Positions 17,148-25,829 of a stretch of DNA of 64,000 nucleotides are shown in pieces. The first letter of the stretch is position 1; each line of letters opens with the position of its first letter. A model generated the notes under the pieces. It was given only the letters and a program-made list of their open reading frames with translations. It searched no databases and was not told the origin of the DNA. The stretch lies in assembly GCA_041749535.1 (NCBI GenBank), contig JBGTBE010000011.1, positions 1 through 64,000 on the forward strand. Direction: 5' to 3'. This DNA is from JBBQZU01 sp041749535. Lineage in GTDB: Bacteria; Bacteroidota; Bacteroidia; Flavobacteriales_D; Cryomorphaceae. Both the position numbers and the translations under genes were made by a program.

Positions 17148-18407
17148 ATGAAGACATCACTGTATCTGAACCTCATCACTGAAGGCAGTATTTTTGCCTT
17201 GAATGCGCTGGCAGTGAACAGGATGAGAACCTTTCTTTCCCTGCTTGGTGTTTCAATTGGGATCTTTGCCATCATCTCAGTGTTCACGCTTGTGGATAGC
17301 ATGGAGCGCAGCGTGCGTGATTCTTTTTCATCACTTGGCGATGATTCCATCTTTATTGAGCGCATGCCCTGGGGTCCAGAACCCGGAGATACCGAATACG
17401 CGTGGTGGAAATACATTCAGCGCCCACAAATTACTTTTCAGGAAGCGATACAGCTGCGCAGGTTGATGACTACTGCTGATCCAATAACTTTCTTCGCAGC
17501 AGCACAACGCACCGTTGAGTACGGTTCTAATACAGCTGAGAATGCATCAGCCGTTGCTGTTTCTGAGGGCTTTGAACGATTCATCACTGTGAGCATTGCT
17601 GAAGGCAGGTCATTTTCGCAAGTGGAGCTCGAAGGCAATAACAGGGTGTGTATTCTTGGCTATGACGTGGCCGAAAAGCTCTTCGGGAACAATCCGGTGG
17701 TAGGTCGCAAAGTAAAGATTGGAGGGCAAAGAGCTACCGTAATTGGCAAATTGAATAAGGAAGGACAGGGTATAATGGGAAATGGTGCCGATGAGTGGGC
17801 CATTCTTCCGGTAAAATTTGGAAGAACCGTTATGAATATTGACGAGGGGAATTCGCAAATAACCATGAAGCCGAAGAGTGGGGTGGATCTGAAAGCAATG
17901 GAGAATGAAGCACTTATGCATATGAGGGCCATCAGGCAATTAAGACCACTGGAGGATAAGAACTTCGCCCTTAACAAATCGAGCATGCTCAATCAGGGTC
18001 TTGACCAACTATTTGGTTTTCTGAATATTGCCGGACTCATCATCGGAGGATTCTCCATCCTTGTGGGTGGCTTCAGTATAGCCAATATCATGTTTGTATC
18101 GGTGAAGGAGCGCACCAACGTCATAGGCATTCAAAAAGCCCTTGGGGCGCGTAAGTCTTTTATTCTTTTCCAATTTCTTTTTGAGTCAGTATTGCTATGC
18201 CTTATGGGGGGCGCCATAGGTATGGGTGTTATCTGGCTTCTTACCCTCGTGGTTTCATCATTTACTGATTTCGAATTGGTGCTCTCTCTGGGCAATATAG
18301 CAATAGGGCTGGGCTTTTCTATATCCATAGGCCTTATTTCCGGCATTGTACCTGCTTCTATGGCTGCCAAAATGGAACCTGTAGAAGCCATCCGTTCCAA
18401 AGGCTAA
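17148..18407 (+). CDS. FtsX/MacB-type ABC transporter permease
   Basis: 419 aa from the ATG at 17148. An upstream in-frame ATG at 17103 adds 15 residues that relatives usually lack. The layout is one N-terminal membrane helix (RTFLSLLGVSIGIFAIISVF), a MacB_PCD periplasmic domain (about 60-260) and an FtsX domain with three C-terminal helices and the signature VKERTNVIGIQKALGARK. Such permeases move lipoproteins, peptides or drugs using a separate ATPase. No ATPase gene lies next to it, so it must use one encoded elsewhere. Its stop codon overlaps that of the convergent beta-barrel gene by 4 bases. Confidence 0.9.
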   Translation: MKTSLYLNLITEGSIFALNALAVNRMRTFLSLLGVSIGIFAIISVFTLVDSMERSVRDSFSSLGDDSIFIERMPWGPEPGDTEYAWWKYIQRPQITFQEAIQLRRLMTTADPITFFAAAQRTVEYGSNTAENASAVAVSEGFERFITVSIAEGRSFSQVELEGNNRVCILGYDVAEKLFGNNPVVGRKVKIGGQRATVIGKLNKEGQGIMGNGADEWAILPVKFGRTVMNIDEGNSQITMKPKSGVDLKAMENEALMHMRAIRQLRPLEDKNFALNKSSMLNQGLDQLFGFLNIAGLIIGGFSILVGGFSIANIMFVSVKERTNVIGIQKALGARKSFILFQFLFESVLLCLMGGAIGMGVIWLLTLVVSSFTDFELVLSLGNIAIGLGFSISIGLISGIVPASMAAKMEPVEAIRSKG

Positions 18408-19117
18408 AAGCTGAAAGCAAGGCCCAATGATAGCGCCCATTGGTCGGTGCGAGAGTTGGTTGTGTTGTACGAGAAACTGCCGCCGGCAGGATCTATCCTA
18501 ACCGATTCAGGATCTATATAAGTGGCTTTGCTTCCAGCAGTTTTCTCAAATCGGGCTTCTACAAATATTCCCTGCACCAACTGGTACTTAGCCCCAATGG
18601 CATACCCGGCAATTCCAGTAAAACTTCGGTTCAATCGTTCCTCGGTTGGCTCGCTCCCAAAATCTGACTCGAGCTTACTTTTAATACTAAAGTTTCGCAC
18701 ACCGGTGAAAAGCTCTCCGTAGGGTCTGAATTTTCCGTTTAGGGGGCGGAACCGCCCATGAATCTGATAGGTGTATGCATTTCCATTCACCCTCAAGCTT
18801 CCATTTTGTGCATTGCCTTCTGTATCGTACACAGAAATGTTTTTGCTATTTCCTCCCATGGCATTCCAGGCAAAACCACCGCCTACCTCGAACGGTAAGC
18901 TCAGCAGAGGAATGCTCAACATGGCATTGATACCAAAAGGTTTTCCTCCGTAGTATTCTGCGAATTCGCCAGTGGGAATGGCTAGTTGCATACCCACTGA
19001 CAGCGTTGGAGCGCGCTTTTGAACCACTTTCACTGTCTGACCAGCAGAAAGTTCCTGGCCGGACAATGTTTCGGAAATCAATATTGTGCCGACGAAAAAT
19101 AAAAGTAGTTTGTTCAT
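18404..19117 (-). CDS. Outer-membrane beta-barrel protein
   Basis: 237 aa from the ATG at 19117, chosen because it begins a proper signal peptide (MNKLLLFFVGTILISETLSGQ); the frame runs on to 19156. The mature part has alternating strand patterns (TLSVGMQLAIPTGEFAEYYG, FRPYGELFTGVRNFSIKSK, YAIGAKYQLVQGIFVEARFE) and ends in WALSLGLAFSF, a typical OmpA-like/porin closing strand with a terminal Phe recognised by BAM. It is probably an eight-stranded barrel of the OMP_b-brl family. It follows mfd by 51 bases. No function can be assigned. Confidence 0.8.
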   Translation of the reverse strand: MNKLLLFFVGTILISETLSGQELSAGQTVKVVQKRAPTLSVGMQLAIPTGEFAEYYGGKPFGINAMLSIPLLSLPFEVGGGFAWNAMGGNSKNISVYDTEGNAQNGSLRVNGNAYTYQIHGRFRPLNGKFRPYGELFTGVRNFSIKSKLESDFGSEPTEERLNRSFTGIAGYAIGAKYQLVQGIFVEARFEKTAGSKATYIDPESVRIDPAGGSFSYNTTNSRTDQWALSLGLAFSF

Positions 19118-19168
19118 ACTTTCTGTTTTTTGAAATTTAGGCAAAGTATATGCCAAAGGCCATATCCT

Positions 19169-22100
19169 CTATTGTATCAGTGCGTCTGCATTGGTGTGCA
19201 AGGGCGCAAGTGCACTGAGCGCACTTTTTATTTCAGAGATACGCGCTACAGAGAGCCTAAGTTGCCCACCCTTCTCATACATCTTATATCCCAAAGGGTT
19301 GCTTTTTATAAAATCGAGAATTTTTGAGAATGCCGCACTTTCGAAATAGGCTGATTTGGGATTGGAAACGAAGAAGCCTATTAACTTGTCGGATTTTAAG
19401 GTAAGTTTTTCAAACCCAATCTCTTTTGCGAGCCAGCGCAAACGCACTGCATCCAGAAGGGCATGTGTCTGGGCAGGCACCAATCCAAAGCGATCCTGAA
19501 GTCTCATTCGGCAGGTTTCTAATTCAGATTCCCCGGAGATATTGTCAATTTCACGGTATATACTAAGCCTTTCGGCGATGTCGGTCACATAATCATCCGG
19601 AATGAGGATTTCAAGGTCTGTTTCAAGAATACAGTCGCTCACGTAGTAGCCATCTTTCTCCCGCTCTTCGTGGTACAAGTCTTTGAAATCTTCTTCTTTC
19701 AGCTCCCGGATGGCTTCATCCAGAATCTTCTGATAGGTTTCAAAACCCAGTTCATTGATAAAGCCGCTTTGCTCACCACCAAAGAGATTTCCAGCTCCGC
19801 GAATGTCAAGGTCGCGCATGGATATGTTGAGACCGCTGCCCAAATCGCTGAATTGTGTGATGGCCTGTAGTCTTTTGCGCGCCTCGTTGCTCAGGAGCGA
19901 TTGCGGAGGTGTAAGCAGATAGCAGAAGGCTTTCTTGTTGCTTCTGCCTACGCGTCCCCTTAATTGGTGCAGGTCGCTCAGGCCAAATTCGTGTGCTTCG
20001 TTGATGATGATGGTGTTCGCATTGGGAATATCAATGCCTGATTCGATGATGGTGGTTGCTACAAGCACGTCAAATGTCCCGTCTATAAAGTCGGTCATCA
20101 CTTGTTCTAGCTTTGCACCCTCCATCTGCCCATGGCCAATTACCACCCTTGCTTCAGGCACAAGCCTTTGAATCATCCCGGCTATTTCCTTAATATTCTG
20201 AATCTTGTTGTTCACGAAAAACACCTGTCCTCCTCGGCTCAGTTCGTAACTGACTCCATCGCGAATCACTTCTTCGTTAAAATTGAATAGTTCAGTTTGC
20301 ACAGGAAACCTGTTGGGTGGCGGGGTGCTGATGATGCTTAGGTCGCGGGCACCCATCAATGAAAATTGCAGGGTTCTCGGGATTGGTGTGGCTGTGAGTA
20401 TAAGGGTATCTACATTGGCCTTCATGGTTTTCAGCTTGTCCTTCACGGCCACCCCAAATTTTTGCTCCTCATCAATAATGAGTAGTCCCAAATCTTTGAA
20501 CTTGATCTGCTTGCCCACAAGTTTGTGGGTGCCAATAAGAATATCCACTTTCCCATCGGCCAGGTCTTTTAAGATTTCTGTTTGCCTTTTGGTGGATACA
20601 AAACGGTTTAAGTACTCAACCCTGCAAGGAAATTCACCAAGCCTTTGACGAAAATTCTTGAAGTGTTGTATGGAAAGTATAGTGGTGGGCACCAGCACCG
20701 CCACTTGCTTGCTGTCGCACACCGCCTTGAAAGCCGCCCGGATGGCAATTTCTGTCTTTCCAAAACCCACATCACCACACACAAGACGGTCCATAGGGTA
20801 GGGGGCTTGCATGTCTTCTTTGGTCGCTTGGGTTGCTTTTAGTTGGTCTGGCGTGTCTTCATAGATGAAGGATGCCTCCAACTCTGTTTGCAAGTATGTG
20901 TCTGGGCTGAAGGCAAATCCCTGTTTTGCTTTCCGTTCGGCATATAGTTTTATAAGGTCGTAAGCAATGAGTTTTACGCGGCTTTTGGTTTTGGCTTTGG
21001 CCTTTTGCCAGGCTCCACTACCCAACTTATTTATGGAAGGTTCACTGCCATCCTTACCGCTGTATTTGCTGATGCGGTGCAGGGAGTGAATGCTTACGTA
21101 GAGTATATCGCCATCGCGGTATACCAATCGGATTGCTTCCTGTTCTTTGCCATTCACATCTATTTTTTCGAGGCCAGAAAAGCGGCCTACTCCATGGTCA
21201 ATATGGGTGACAAAATCGCCGGGTTGTAAATTACTCAGCTCTTTGATGGTGAGCGCTTCCTTGTTTTTGCGGAAGCCTTCCTTCAGGTAGAAACGGTGGT
21301 ACCGCTCAAATATCTGATGGTCGGTATAGCAAGCTATCTTCAATGCCTTATCGGCAAAGCCTTCGGCAATTTCCTCGCGCACAGCCGTGAAGCTTACCTG
21401 GGCGTTGAGGTCTTCAAATATTTTTTCGAGGCGCTCCGTTTGCTTTTCATTGCCAGAAAATATATAGTTGTGCACCCCTCGAGCAGTGTTCTCCTTGAGT
21501 TTCTGAATTAGCAGATCGAAGTTCTTGTTAAATACCGGCTGTGGTACCTGTTGGTATTCAAATTTTAAAGCGCTGCTGTCAGCATCTGATCCAATGGTTA
21601 CCCGCCTTAGCTTTTCGAGTTTGCTGAGGAAGGTAGACCCACTGATGTATAGCTCAGCAGGAGGCATGTGTTTCAGTGGTGATTGTAATTTTTCAAACTG
21701 TTTTTCGGCTTGTTCAAAGGCCTGATCGAGCCTGTCGGATACGAAGACCTTGTCTCTGCACCACACCACCGTATTTGATCCTGCAAAATCCAGGAATGAT
21801 TCCTTGGACTCGAGCATGGTACGGGTCTGAATATTCGGAACAATGCTAAAGCTTTTGGCTCTGGAAGTGCTCAGCTGGGTCACAGGGTCAAAAGGGCGTA
21901 TGCTTTCCACTTCATCACCAAAAAACTCCAACCTAAAGGGCTGCTCCTCGCCAAACGAAAACACATCAACAATGCCGCCCCGTATAGAAAACTGCCCCGG
22001 CTCATACACAAAGTCTTCCCTGTGAAAGTCGTATTCGGTAAGCAGTTCATTCAGGAAACCTATGGAGTATTTCCCTCCTACTTCCACATCGAAGGAGTGT

Positions 22101-22528
22101 GATTTGAGTTGCTTTCTCGTCACCACATTTTCCGAAAGGGCCTCAGGGTACGTCACCATCAGGTGAGGTACATTTTCTTTTTGAGACAGTGATCGAAGTA
22201 CTTCTGCGCGCAGCACTATGTTGGCATTGTCGGCCCCATCGTGCTGTACGTAAGGGGTGCGATACGATTCCGGATAGAAGAGCACTTTAATGCCTAGCTT
22301 TTCAAAGCGCTGCATGTCGTTGTGGAAGTAGGCGGCTTCTTCTTTTTCATTGAGCACCACAATGTGGTCAAGGTTAGACTTGCGGACTATGGCCTGCGCC
22401 ACGAAGGCCAGACCCGACCCGGATGTGCCTTTTAATTGCACGGCTGCGCTGGAATGCGCAAGTGCATTGGCGATCAGCGCCGTAATGTTGTCATCGAAAT
22501 ATTCCGCTGCGAGTGCGTCCAGGTTCAT
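19169..22528 (-). CDS. mfd: Transcription-repair coupling factor
   Basis: 1119 aa. Mfd removes RNA polymerase stalled at DNA lesions and recruits UvrA. The N-terminal third is the UvrB-like region (GGIVDVFSFGEEQPFRLEFFG split around the Arg-Gly loop). The RNA-polymerase-interacting CarD-like module reads FVTHIDHGVGRFSGLEKI. The helicase motor has Walker A CGDVGFGKTEIA, Walker B LLIIDEEQKFGV, ILTATPIPRTL, and motif V-VI TTIIESGIDIPNANT with HQLRGRVGRS. The TRCF C-terminal domain closes the protein. Its start overlaps the end of fbp by 4 bases, so the two are coupled although their jobs differ. Confidence 0.98.
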   Translation of the reverse strand: MNLDALAAEYFDDNITALIANALAHSSAAVQLKGTSGSGLAFVAQAIVRKSNLDHIVVLNEKEEAAYFHNDMQRFEKLGIKVLFYPESYRTPYVQHDGADNANIVLRAEVLRSLSQKENVPHLMVTYPEALSENVVTRKQLKSHSFDVEVGGKYSIGFLNELLTEYDFHREDFVYEPGQFSIRGGIVDVFSFGEEQPFRLEFFGDEVESIRPFDPVTQLSTSRAKSFSIVPNIQTRTMLESKESFLDFAGSNTVVWCRDKVFVSDRLDQAFEQAEKQFEKLQSPLKHMPPAELYISGSTFLSKLEKLRRVTIGSDADSSALKFEYQQVPQPVFNKNFDLLIQKLKENTARGVHNYIFSGNEKQTERLEKIFEDLNAQVSFTAVREEIAEGFADKALKIACYTDHQIFERYHRFYLKEGFRKNKEALTIKELSNLQPGDFVTHIDHGVGRFSGLEKIDVNGKEQEAIRLVYRDGDILYVSIHSLHRISKYSGKDGSEPSINKLGSGAWQKAKAKTKSRVKLIAYDLIKLYAERKAKQGFAFSPDTYLQTELEASFIYEDTPDQLKATQATKEDMQAPYPMDRLVCGDVGFGKTEIAIRAAFKAVCDSKQVAVLVPTTILSIQHFKNFRQRLGEFPCRVEYLNRFVSTKRQTEILKDLADGKVDILIGTHKLVGKQIKFKDLGLLIIDEEQKFGVAVKDKLKTMKANVDTLILTATPIPRTLQFSLMGARDLSIISTPPPNRFPVQTELFNFNEEVIRDGVSYELSRGGQVFFVNNKIQNIKEIAGMIQRLVPEARVVIGHGQMEGAKLEQVMTDFIDGTFDVLVATTIIESGIDIPNANTIIINEAHEFGLSDLHQLRGRVGRSNKKAFCYLLTPPQSLLSNEARKRLQAITQFSDLGSGLNISMRDLDIRGAGNLFGGEQSGFINELGFETYQKILDEAIRELKEEDFKDLYHEEREKDGYYVSDCILETDLEILIPDDYVTDIAERLSIYREIDNISGESELETCRMRLQDRFGLVPAQTHALLDAVRLRWLAKEIGFEKLTLKSDKLIGFFVSNPKSAYFESAAFSKILDFIKSNPLGYKMYEKGGQLRLSVARISEIKSALSALAPLHTNADALIQ

Positions 22529-23559
22529 GCTTCTGCGCGGGCTGCCACAGGGCTGTGCTCGGCCATAAGGGCTTCTGCTTTCTCAACCATGTTTTTAGAC
22601 CCAATAAATAGGGGTGTGCGTTGGTGTAAGTGGTTCGGTTTGATGGCGAGTATTCTGTTCTTGCCATCAGAAGCTATACCACCGGCTTGTTCAACAATAA
22701 ATGCAAGCGGAATGTTTTCGTACATCAATCTAAGCTTGCCTTCAGGATTCTTGCCAGTGCTGGGGTAAATATAGATGCCTCCCTTTATCAGGTTGCGGTG
22801 AAAATCTGCCACCAGGGAGCCAATGTAACGGCTCGTATAGGGGCGGTTGCTTTCCAGGTCCTCATCCTGGCAGTATTTTATATACCGCTTCACCCCTTCG
22901 GGAAATTGCTTATAGTTCCCCTCGTTGATGGAGTAAATGGTGCCATCTTCGGGAATGCGCATTTGGGGGTGCGAAAGACAAAACACGCCTATGGAAGCAT
23001 CCAGGGTAAAACCATTCACACCATTTCCTGTGCTGAACACGAGCATGGTGCTCGAGCCGTAAATCACGTATCCGGCTGCCACAAGGTCTTCACCTGGTTG
23101 CAGAAAGTCATCAAGGTTGGCTACAGTGCCGGGTTTGCTCTTGCGGCGGTATATGGAGAATATGGTGCCTATTGATACATTCACATCAATATTCCCCGAA
23201 CCATCCAGCGGGTCCATAAGTACGATGTATTTACCCCACATAGCTTCACCTGAGTCGAAGGCTATGTAATCGTCATTTTCTTCGGAGCCTATACCGCATA
23301 CTTCTTGCTGGGCTTTGAGCGCGGCAATCATTTGTGTGTTGGCGTATACGTCGAGCTTTTGCTGTACTTCACCCTGAATGTTGCTCGCACCCGAGGCGCC
23401 CAGAATATCATCAGCCAGTCCCGCTTTGTTTACTTCTCTGTTCACGATTTTGGCCGCAAGCCTTATGGCACTTAGCAGCCTTGAGAGTTCTCCCTTGGCA
23501 AAAGGAAAATCAGATTGTCGCTCTACGATAAATTCGCTCAGCGTTATGACTCGATTCAT
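22525..23559 (-). CDS. fbp: Class I fructose-1,6-bisphosphatase
   Basis: 344 aa. It removes the 1-phosphate from fructose-1,6-bisphosphate in gluconeogenesis. Metal and substrate motifs of the class I family are clear: GIGSEENDD, VLMDPLDGSGNIDVNVSIGT, then RYIGSLVADFHRNLIKGGIY and the C-terminal GKLRLMYENIPLAFIVEQAGG. The length is normal. The ATG at 23559 is followed by mfd with a 4-base overlap. A near-consensus promoter element lies upstream at 23583-23611 on the minus strand. Confidence 0.97.
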   Translation of the reverse strand: MNRVITLSEFIVERQSDFPFAKGELSRLLSAIRLAAKIVNREVNKAGLADDILGASGASNIQGEVQQKLDVYANTQMIAALKAQQEVCGIGSEENDDYIAFDSGEAMWGKYIVLMDPLDGSGNIDVNVSIGTIFSIYRRKSKPGTVANLDDFLQPGEDLVAAGYVIYGSSTMLVFSTGNGVNGFTLDASIGVFCLSHPQMRIPEDGTIYSINEGNYKQFPEGVKRYIKYCQDEDLESNRPYTSRYIGSLVADFHRNLIKGGIYIYPSTGKNPEGKLRLMYENIPLAFIVEQAGGIASDGKNRILAIKPNHLHQRTPLFIGSKNMVEKAEALMAEHSPVAARAEA

Positions 23560-23582
23560 TGTAATAATTTGCAGTAGGTGTG

Positions 23583-23611
23583 CAAATATGGCGATTTTAT
23601 AGGAGCGGCAA
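23583..23611 (-). promoter_or_regulatory. Candidate promoter for fbp-mfd
   Basis: On the minus strand CATATTTG (23590-23583) differs by one base from TAnnTTTG, and TTG (23611-23609) lies 18 nt upstream. A transcript would start about 15-20 bases before the fbp ATG. Confidence 0.4.
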
Positions 23612-23657
23612 TAAGTTTGGGCAGTCTCTTCAGGAGTTTATTTATTTCCTTTGCAGG

Positions 23658-24131
23658 GTGAAAGAAACCATCACTGTAAGAGCTGCCGTACCTGCCGATT
23701 GTGCCATCGTGATGCAGCTCATCCGTGAACTGGCTGTGTATGAAAAAGCCGCGGATGAAGTACTCGTTACAGAATCTGACCTTCGGGAACATGCATTTGG
23801 CAGCAAGCGCTATGTGGAAATTCTCGTTGCCGAGGTGAATGGAAAAATCCTTGGAGCAGCGCTATTTTACGAAAAGTACAGCACCTGGAAAGGTCCTGCC
23901 ATACACCTTGAAGATTTGATTGTAGCTGAAGACGCCCGCGGTGGAGGCATAGGTGCAGCCTTGCTCAATGAGGTGCTACGCATTGGTGCTGAAAGAGGCT
24001 ACAGGCGGGTGTACTGGCAGGTGCTGGATTGGAATACTGCAGCCATGCGTTTCTATGAGCGGTACCAAGCCAGCTTTGATGCCGAGTGGGTGAATGTATA
24101 CGTGGAATTGAATCAACATAAGCAGCTATAA
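23658..24131 (+). CDS. GNAT-family N-acetyltransferase
   Basis: 157 aa from the GTG at 23658. The open frame reaches back to 23580, but the family fold begins at ITVRAAVPADCAIVMQLIREL, and 157 aa is the usual size. The acetyl-CoA pyrophosphate loop is visible as ARGGGIGAALLNEV, after the beta-4 strand IHLEDLIVAED. The closing strand-helix VYWQVLDWNTAAMRFYERYQA is typical of the diamine (SAT1-like) N-acetyltransferase group. The exact substrate is not settled. Aspartate kinase follows after 7 bases. Confidence 0.88.
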   Translation: MKETITVRAAVPADCAIVMQLIRELAVYEKAADEVLVTESDLREHAFGSKRYVEILVAEVNGKILGAALFYEKYSTWKGPAIHLEDLIVAEDARGGGIGAALLNEVLRIGAERGYRRVYWQVLDWNTAAMRFYERYQASFDAEWVNVYVELNQHKQL

Positions 24132-24138
24132 TAAGTAA

Positions 24139-25419
24139 ATGAAAGTATTCAAGTTTGGTGGTGCATCAGTGAAGGATGCTGCCGCAGTGGAGAATGTAGC
24201 CCGCATCATACGCATGTTTGAGGGGGAGTCGCTGGCTGTAGTGATCTCAGCGATGGGCAAAACCACCAACGCATTGGAGGTGGTGGTACATGCTTATGTG
24301 CAAGGGAGCACTGACCTTTCGGCAAAAGCCGAAGCTGTGGAACAAACACACAGGCAAATTATGCAGAATCTGAACTTGCCTTCTGGAAATGAAACAAGTA
24401 GAATTGAAGTTCTTTTCAAGGAGTTCAGGCAAAGGCTCAGCGTGCCGCATTCCGACAATTACGACTATGACTATGATCAGATTGTGTGTTATGGCGAACT
24501 GTTTGCCACTGCCATTGTGAGTGCTTACCTCACAGCCAAAGGAGTTAGTAATCTGTGGACTGACGCGCGCGACCTGATTCGTACTGACAATACCTACCGG
24601 GAAGCGGGTATAAAGTGGGAGAAGACAGAACAACTCCTGTCCAAAGCCTGGCAGAATTTAGTAACCGACAGCAAAAACGGTCCGCCCGTAATGATCACCC
24701 AAGGGTTTATAGGGCACACCGACGAGCGCAATGCCACTACATTGGGGCGGGAGGGGTCTGACTTTACTGCTGGAATTCTGGCGTATTGCCTTGGTGCAGA
24801 GAGTGTAACCATTTGGAAGGATGTGCCGGGCATGCTCAATGCAGACCCGAAGTATTTCAGTGATGCTGTGATACTGCGCCGCATAAGCTATCGGGAAGCT
24901 TTGGAATTGGCTTATTACGGGGCTACAGTTATCCACCCAAAAACGATTAAGCCCTTACAGAACAAGGGAATTCCGCTTTATGTCAGGTCTTTCGTAAAAC
25001 CCGATGAAGAAGGCACCCATATTGGTAGCAGCACCTTCAGTGATTCACTTATGCCTTCCTATATTTTTAAGGTGAATCAGGTACTTATAAGCTTCAGCCC
25101 CCGTGATTTTTCATTTATTGCCGAAGAGAATTTGGGTGAATTGTTCCACCATTTTGCCGACCTGCACTTTAAAATTCACTTGATGCAAAACTCCGCGTTG
25201 AACTTTTCCATTTGCACAGACTACGAGGAGTCAAAATTGAAAAGTTTGCTGGAGCTTTGCCATGATCGGTATGAAATGCACTACAATGCACCCTGCGAAT
25301 TGGTTACCATTCGCCACTATGATCAAGACACTATAAGCCGGCTGCTTATAGGCAAGAAGGTGCTGGTGGAGCAGAGAAGCCGCAATACCGCGAGAATGGT
25401 CTTACAGGAAGCAGATTAG
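24139..25419 (+). CDS. lysC: Aspartate kinase
   Basis: 426 aa. It phosphorylates aspartate to start lysine, threonine and methionine synthesis. The kinase domain has VFKFGGASVKDA at the N-terminus, the ITQGFIGHTDERNATTLGREGSDFTA region that contains the substrate-binding motif, and the metal/nucleotide part VTIWKDVPGMLNADPK. The C-terminal 130 residues resemble the paired ACT regulatory domains, in reduced form, so feedback by an amino acid is possible but not proven. It stands alone, without a homoserine dehydrogenase fusion, and follows the GNAT gene by 7 bases in a probable operon. Confidence 0.95.
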   Translation: MKVFKFGGASVKDAAAVENVARIIRMFEGESLAVVISAMGKTTNALEVVVHAYVQGSTDLSAKAEAVEQTHRQIMQNLNLPSGNETSRIEVLFKEFRQRLSVPHSDNYDYDYDQIVCYGELFATAIVSAYLTAKGVSNLWTDARDLIRTDNTYREAGIKWEKTEQLLSKAWQNLVTDSKNGPPVMITQGFIGHTDERNATTLGREGSDFTAGILAYCLGAESVTIWKDVPGMLNADPKYFSDAVILRRISYREALELAYYGATVIHPKTIKPLQNKGIPLYVRSFVKPDEEGTHIGSSTFSDSLMPSYIFKVNQVLISFSPRDFSFIAEENLGELFHHFADLHFKIHLMQNSALNFSICTDYEESKLKSLLELCHDRYEMHYNAPCELVTIRHYDQDTISRLLIGKKVLVEQRSRNTARMVLQEAD

Positions 25420-25613
25420 GCTTTAGGCCCAATATTAATTCCCGCATTTTATTGGAACCCTTTCCCCAAGGCGGTGTTAATAATTGCCGAAAGGGGAATA
25501 ACATTTTTAATAAAATCTCCGTTACTTGCATATGAAAATCCAGCAAGGCGCTGGTGATTGCAGTAAAGAGCCATAACTTGCTTGGTTGCTCCTGCGGTTT
25601 TGTATCACTAATT

Positions 25614-25697
25614 AAAAGGAGGTGTGTAATGTCTGATAGTTCCAAACAGGTTATCGTAGCTTACACTTCAGCTGTCTCCTTTGGAGGCCGCTTCTGA
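25614..25697 (+). CDS. Possible 22-aa peptide with a strong Shine-Dalgarno site
   Basis: AAAAGGAGGTG (25614-25624) is followed, 6 bases after AGGAGG, by ATG at 25629 and a 22-codon frame ending in TGA at 25695-25697 (the peptide starts MSDSSKQVIVAYTS and ends FGGRF). Neighbouring genes lack such a site, so it stands out. The 3' half of the frame forms a hairpin (CTTCAG 25666-25671 with CTGAAG 25694-25699, inner CTCC 25676-25679 with GGAG 25683-25686). CTCCTTT (25676-25682) could instead pair with AAAGGAG (25615-25621). I do not recognise the peptide. It could be a leader-like or small-protein gene, or an RNA element that only looks coding. Confidence 0.4.
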   Translation, partial: KRRCVMSDSSKQVIVAYTSAVSFGGRF

Positions 25698-25716
25698 AGA
25701 TTGAAGCCCTGTCCGG

Positions 25717-25742
25717 GGTTTCAGCGTAAGCTGTGAAAACCA
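25717..25742. repeat. 26-bp imperfect-palindrome repeat, copy 1
   Basis: A 26-base sequence beginning GGTTTCAGCG and ending GTGAAAACCA is identical to 28938-28963. It is an imperfect inverted repeat (GGTTTCA with TGAAAACC around a GTAA centre), so it can fold as a short hairpin. Flanking bases differ between the two copies, so the match is exactly 26 bp. Confidence 0.85.
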
Positions 25743-25754
25743 GGACTAAATAAT

Positions 25755-25788
25755 GAAGCCCGGCTATATGCCGGGCTTCGTGCTTTTT
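25755..25788 (+). terminator. Intrinsic terminator after lysC and the small ORF
   Basis: A perfect 10-bp GC-rich stem (25755-25764 with 25770-25779) with a 5-base loop is followed by a T-run at 25784-25788. It probably ends the GNAT-lysC transcript. It can also form on the minus strand after the S74 protein gene, but lacks a good T-run there. Confidence 0.88.
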
Positions 25789-25829
25789 AAGTTTTTTGAA
25801 AGTAGAATGGAGGGAAAGGCTTCAAAGAC

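Larger units (their letters stand above)
25420..25828. other. Intergenic region with small ORF, repeat and terminator
   Basis: About 400 bases separate lysC from the convergent S74 protein gene. In order they hold an A/T-rich stretch without a feature I can name, a small ORF with a strong ribosome binding site (25614-25697), overlapping hairpins, a 26-bp repeat (25717-25742) and a strong terminator (25755-25788). The pieces are listed separately. Confidence 0.7.

Noticed and set aside
25500..25790. tmRNA or another classic structured RNA in the lysC downstream region
   Set aside because: No tRNA-like ends, no GGG start paired with a CCA end, and no tag frame ending in Ala-Ala; only local hairpins are seen.
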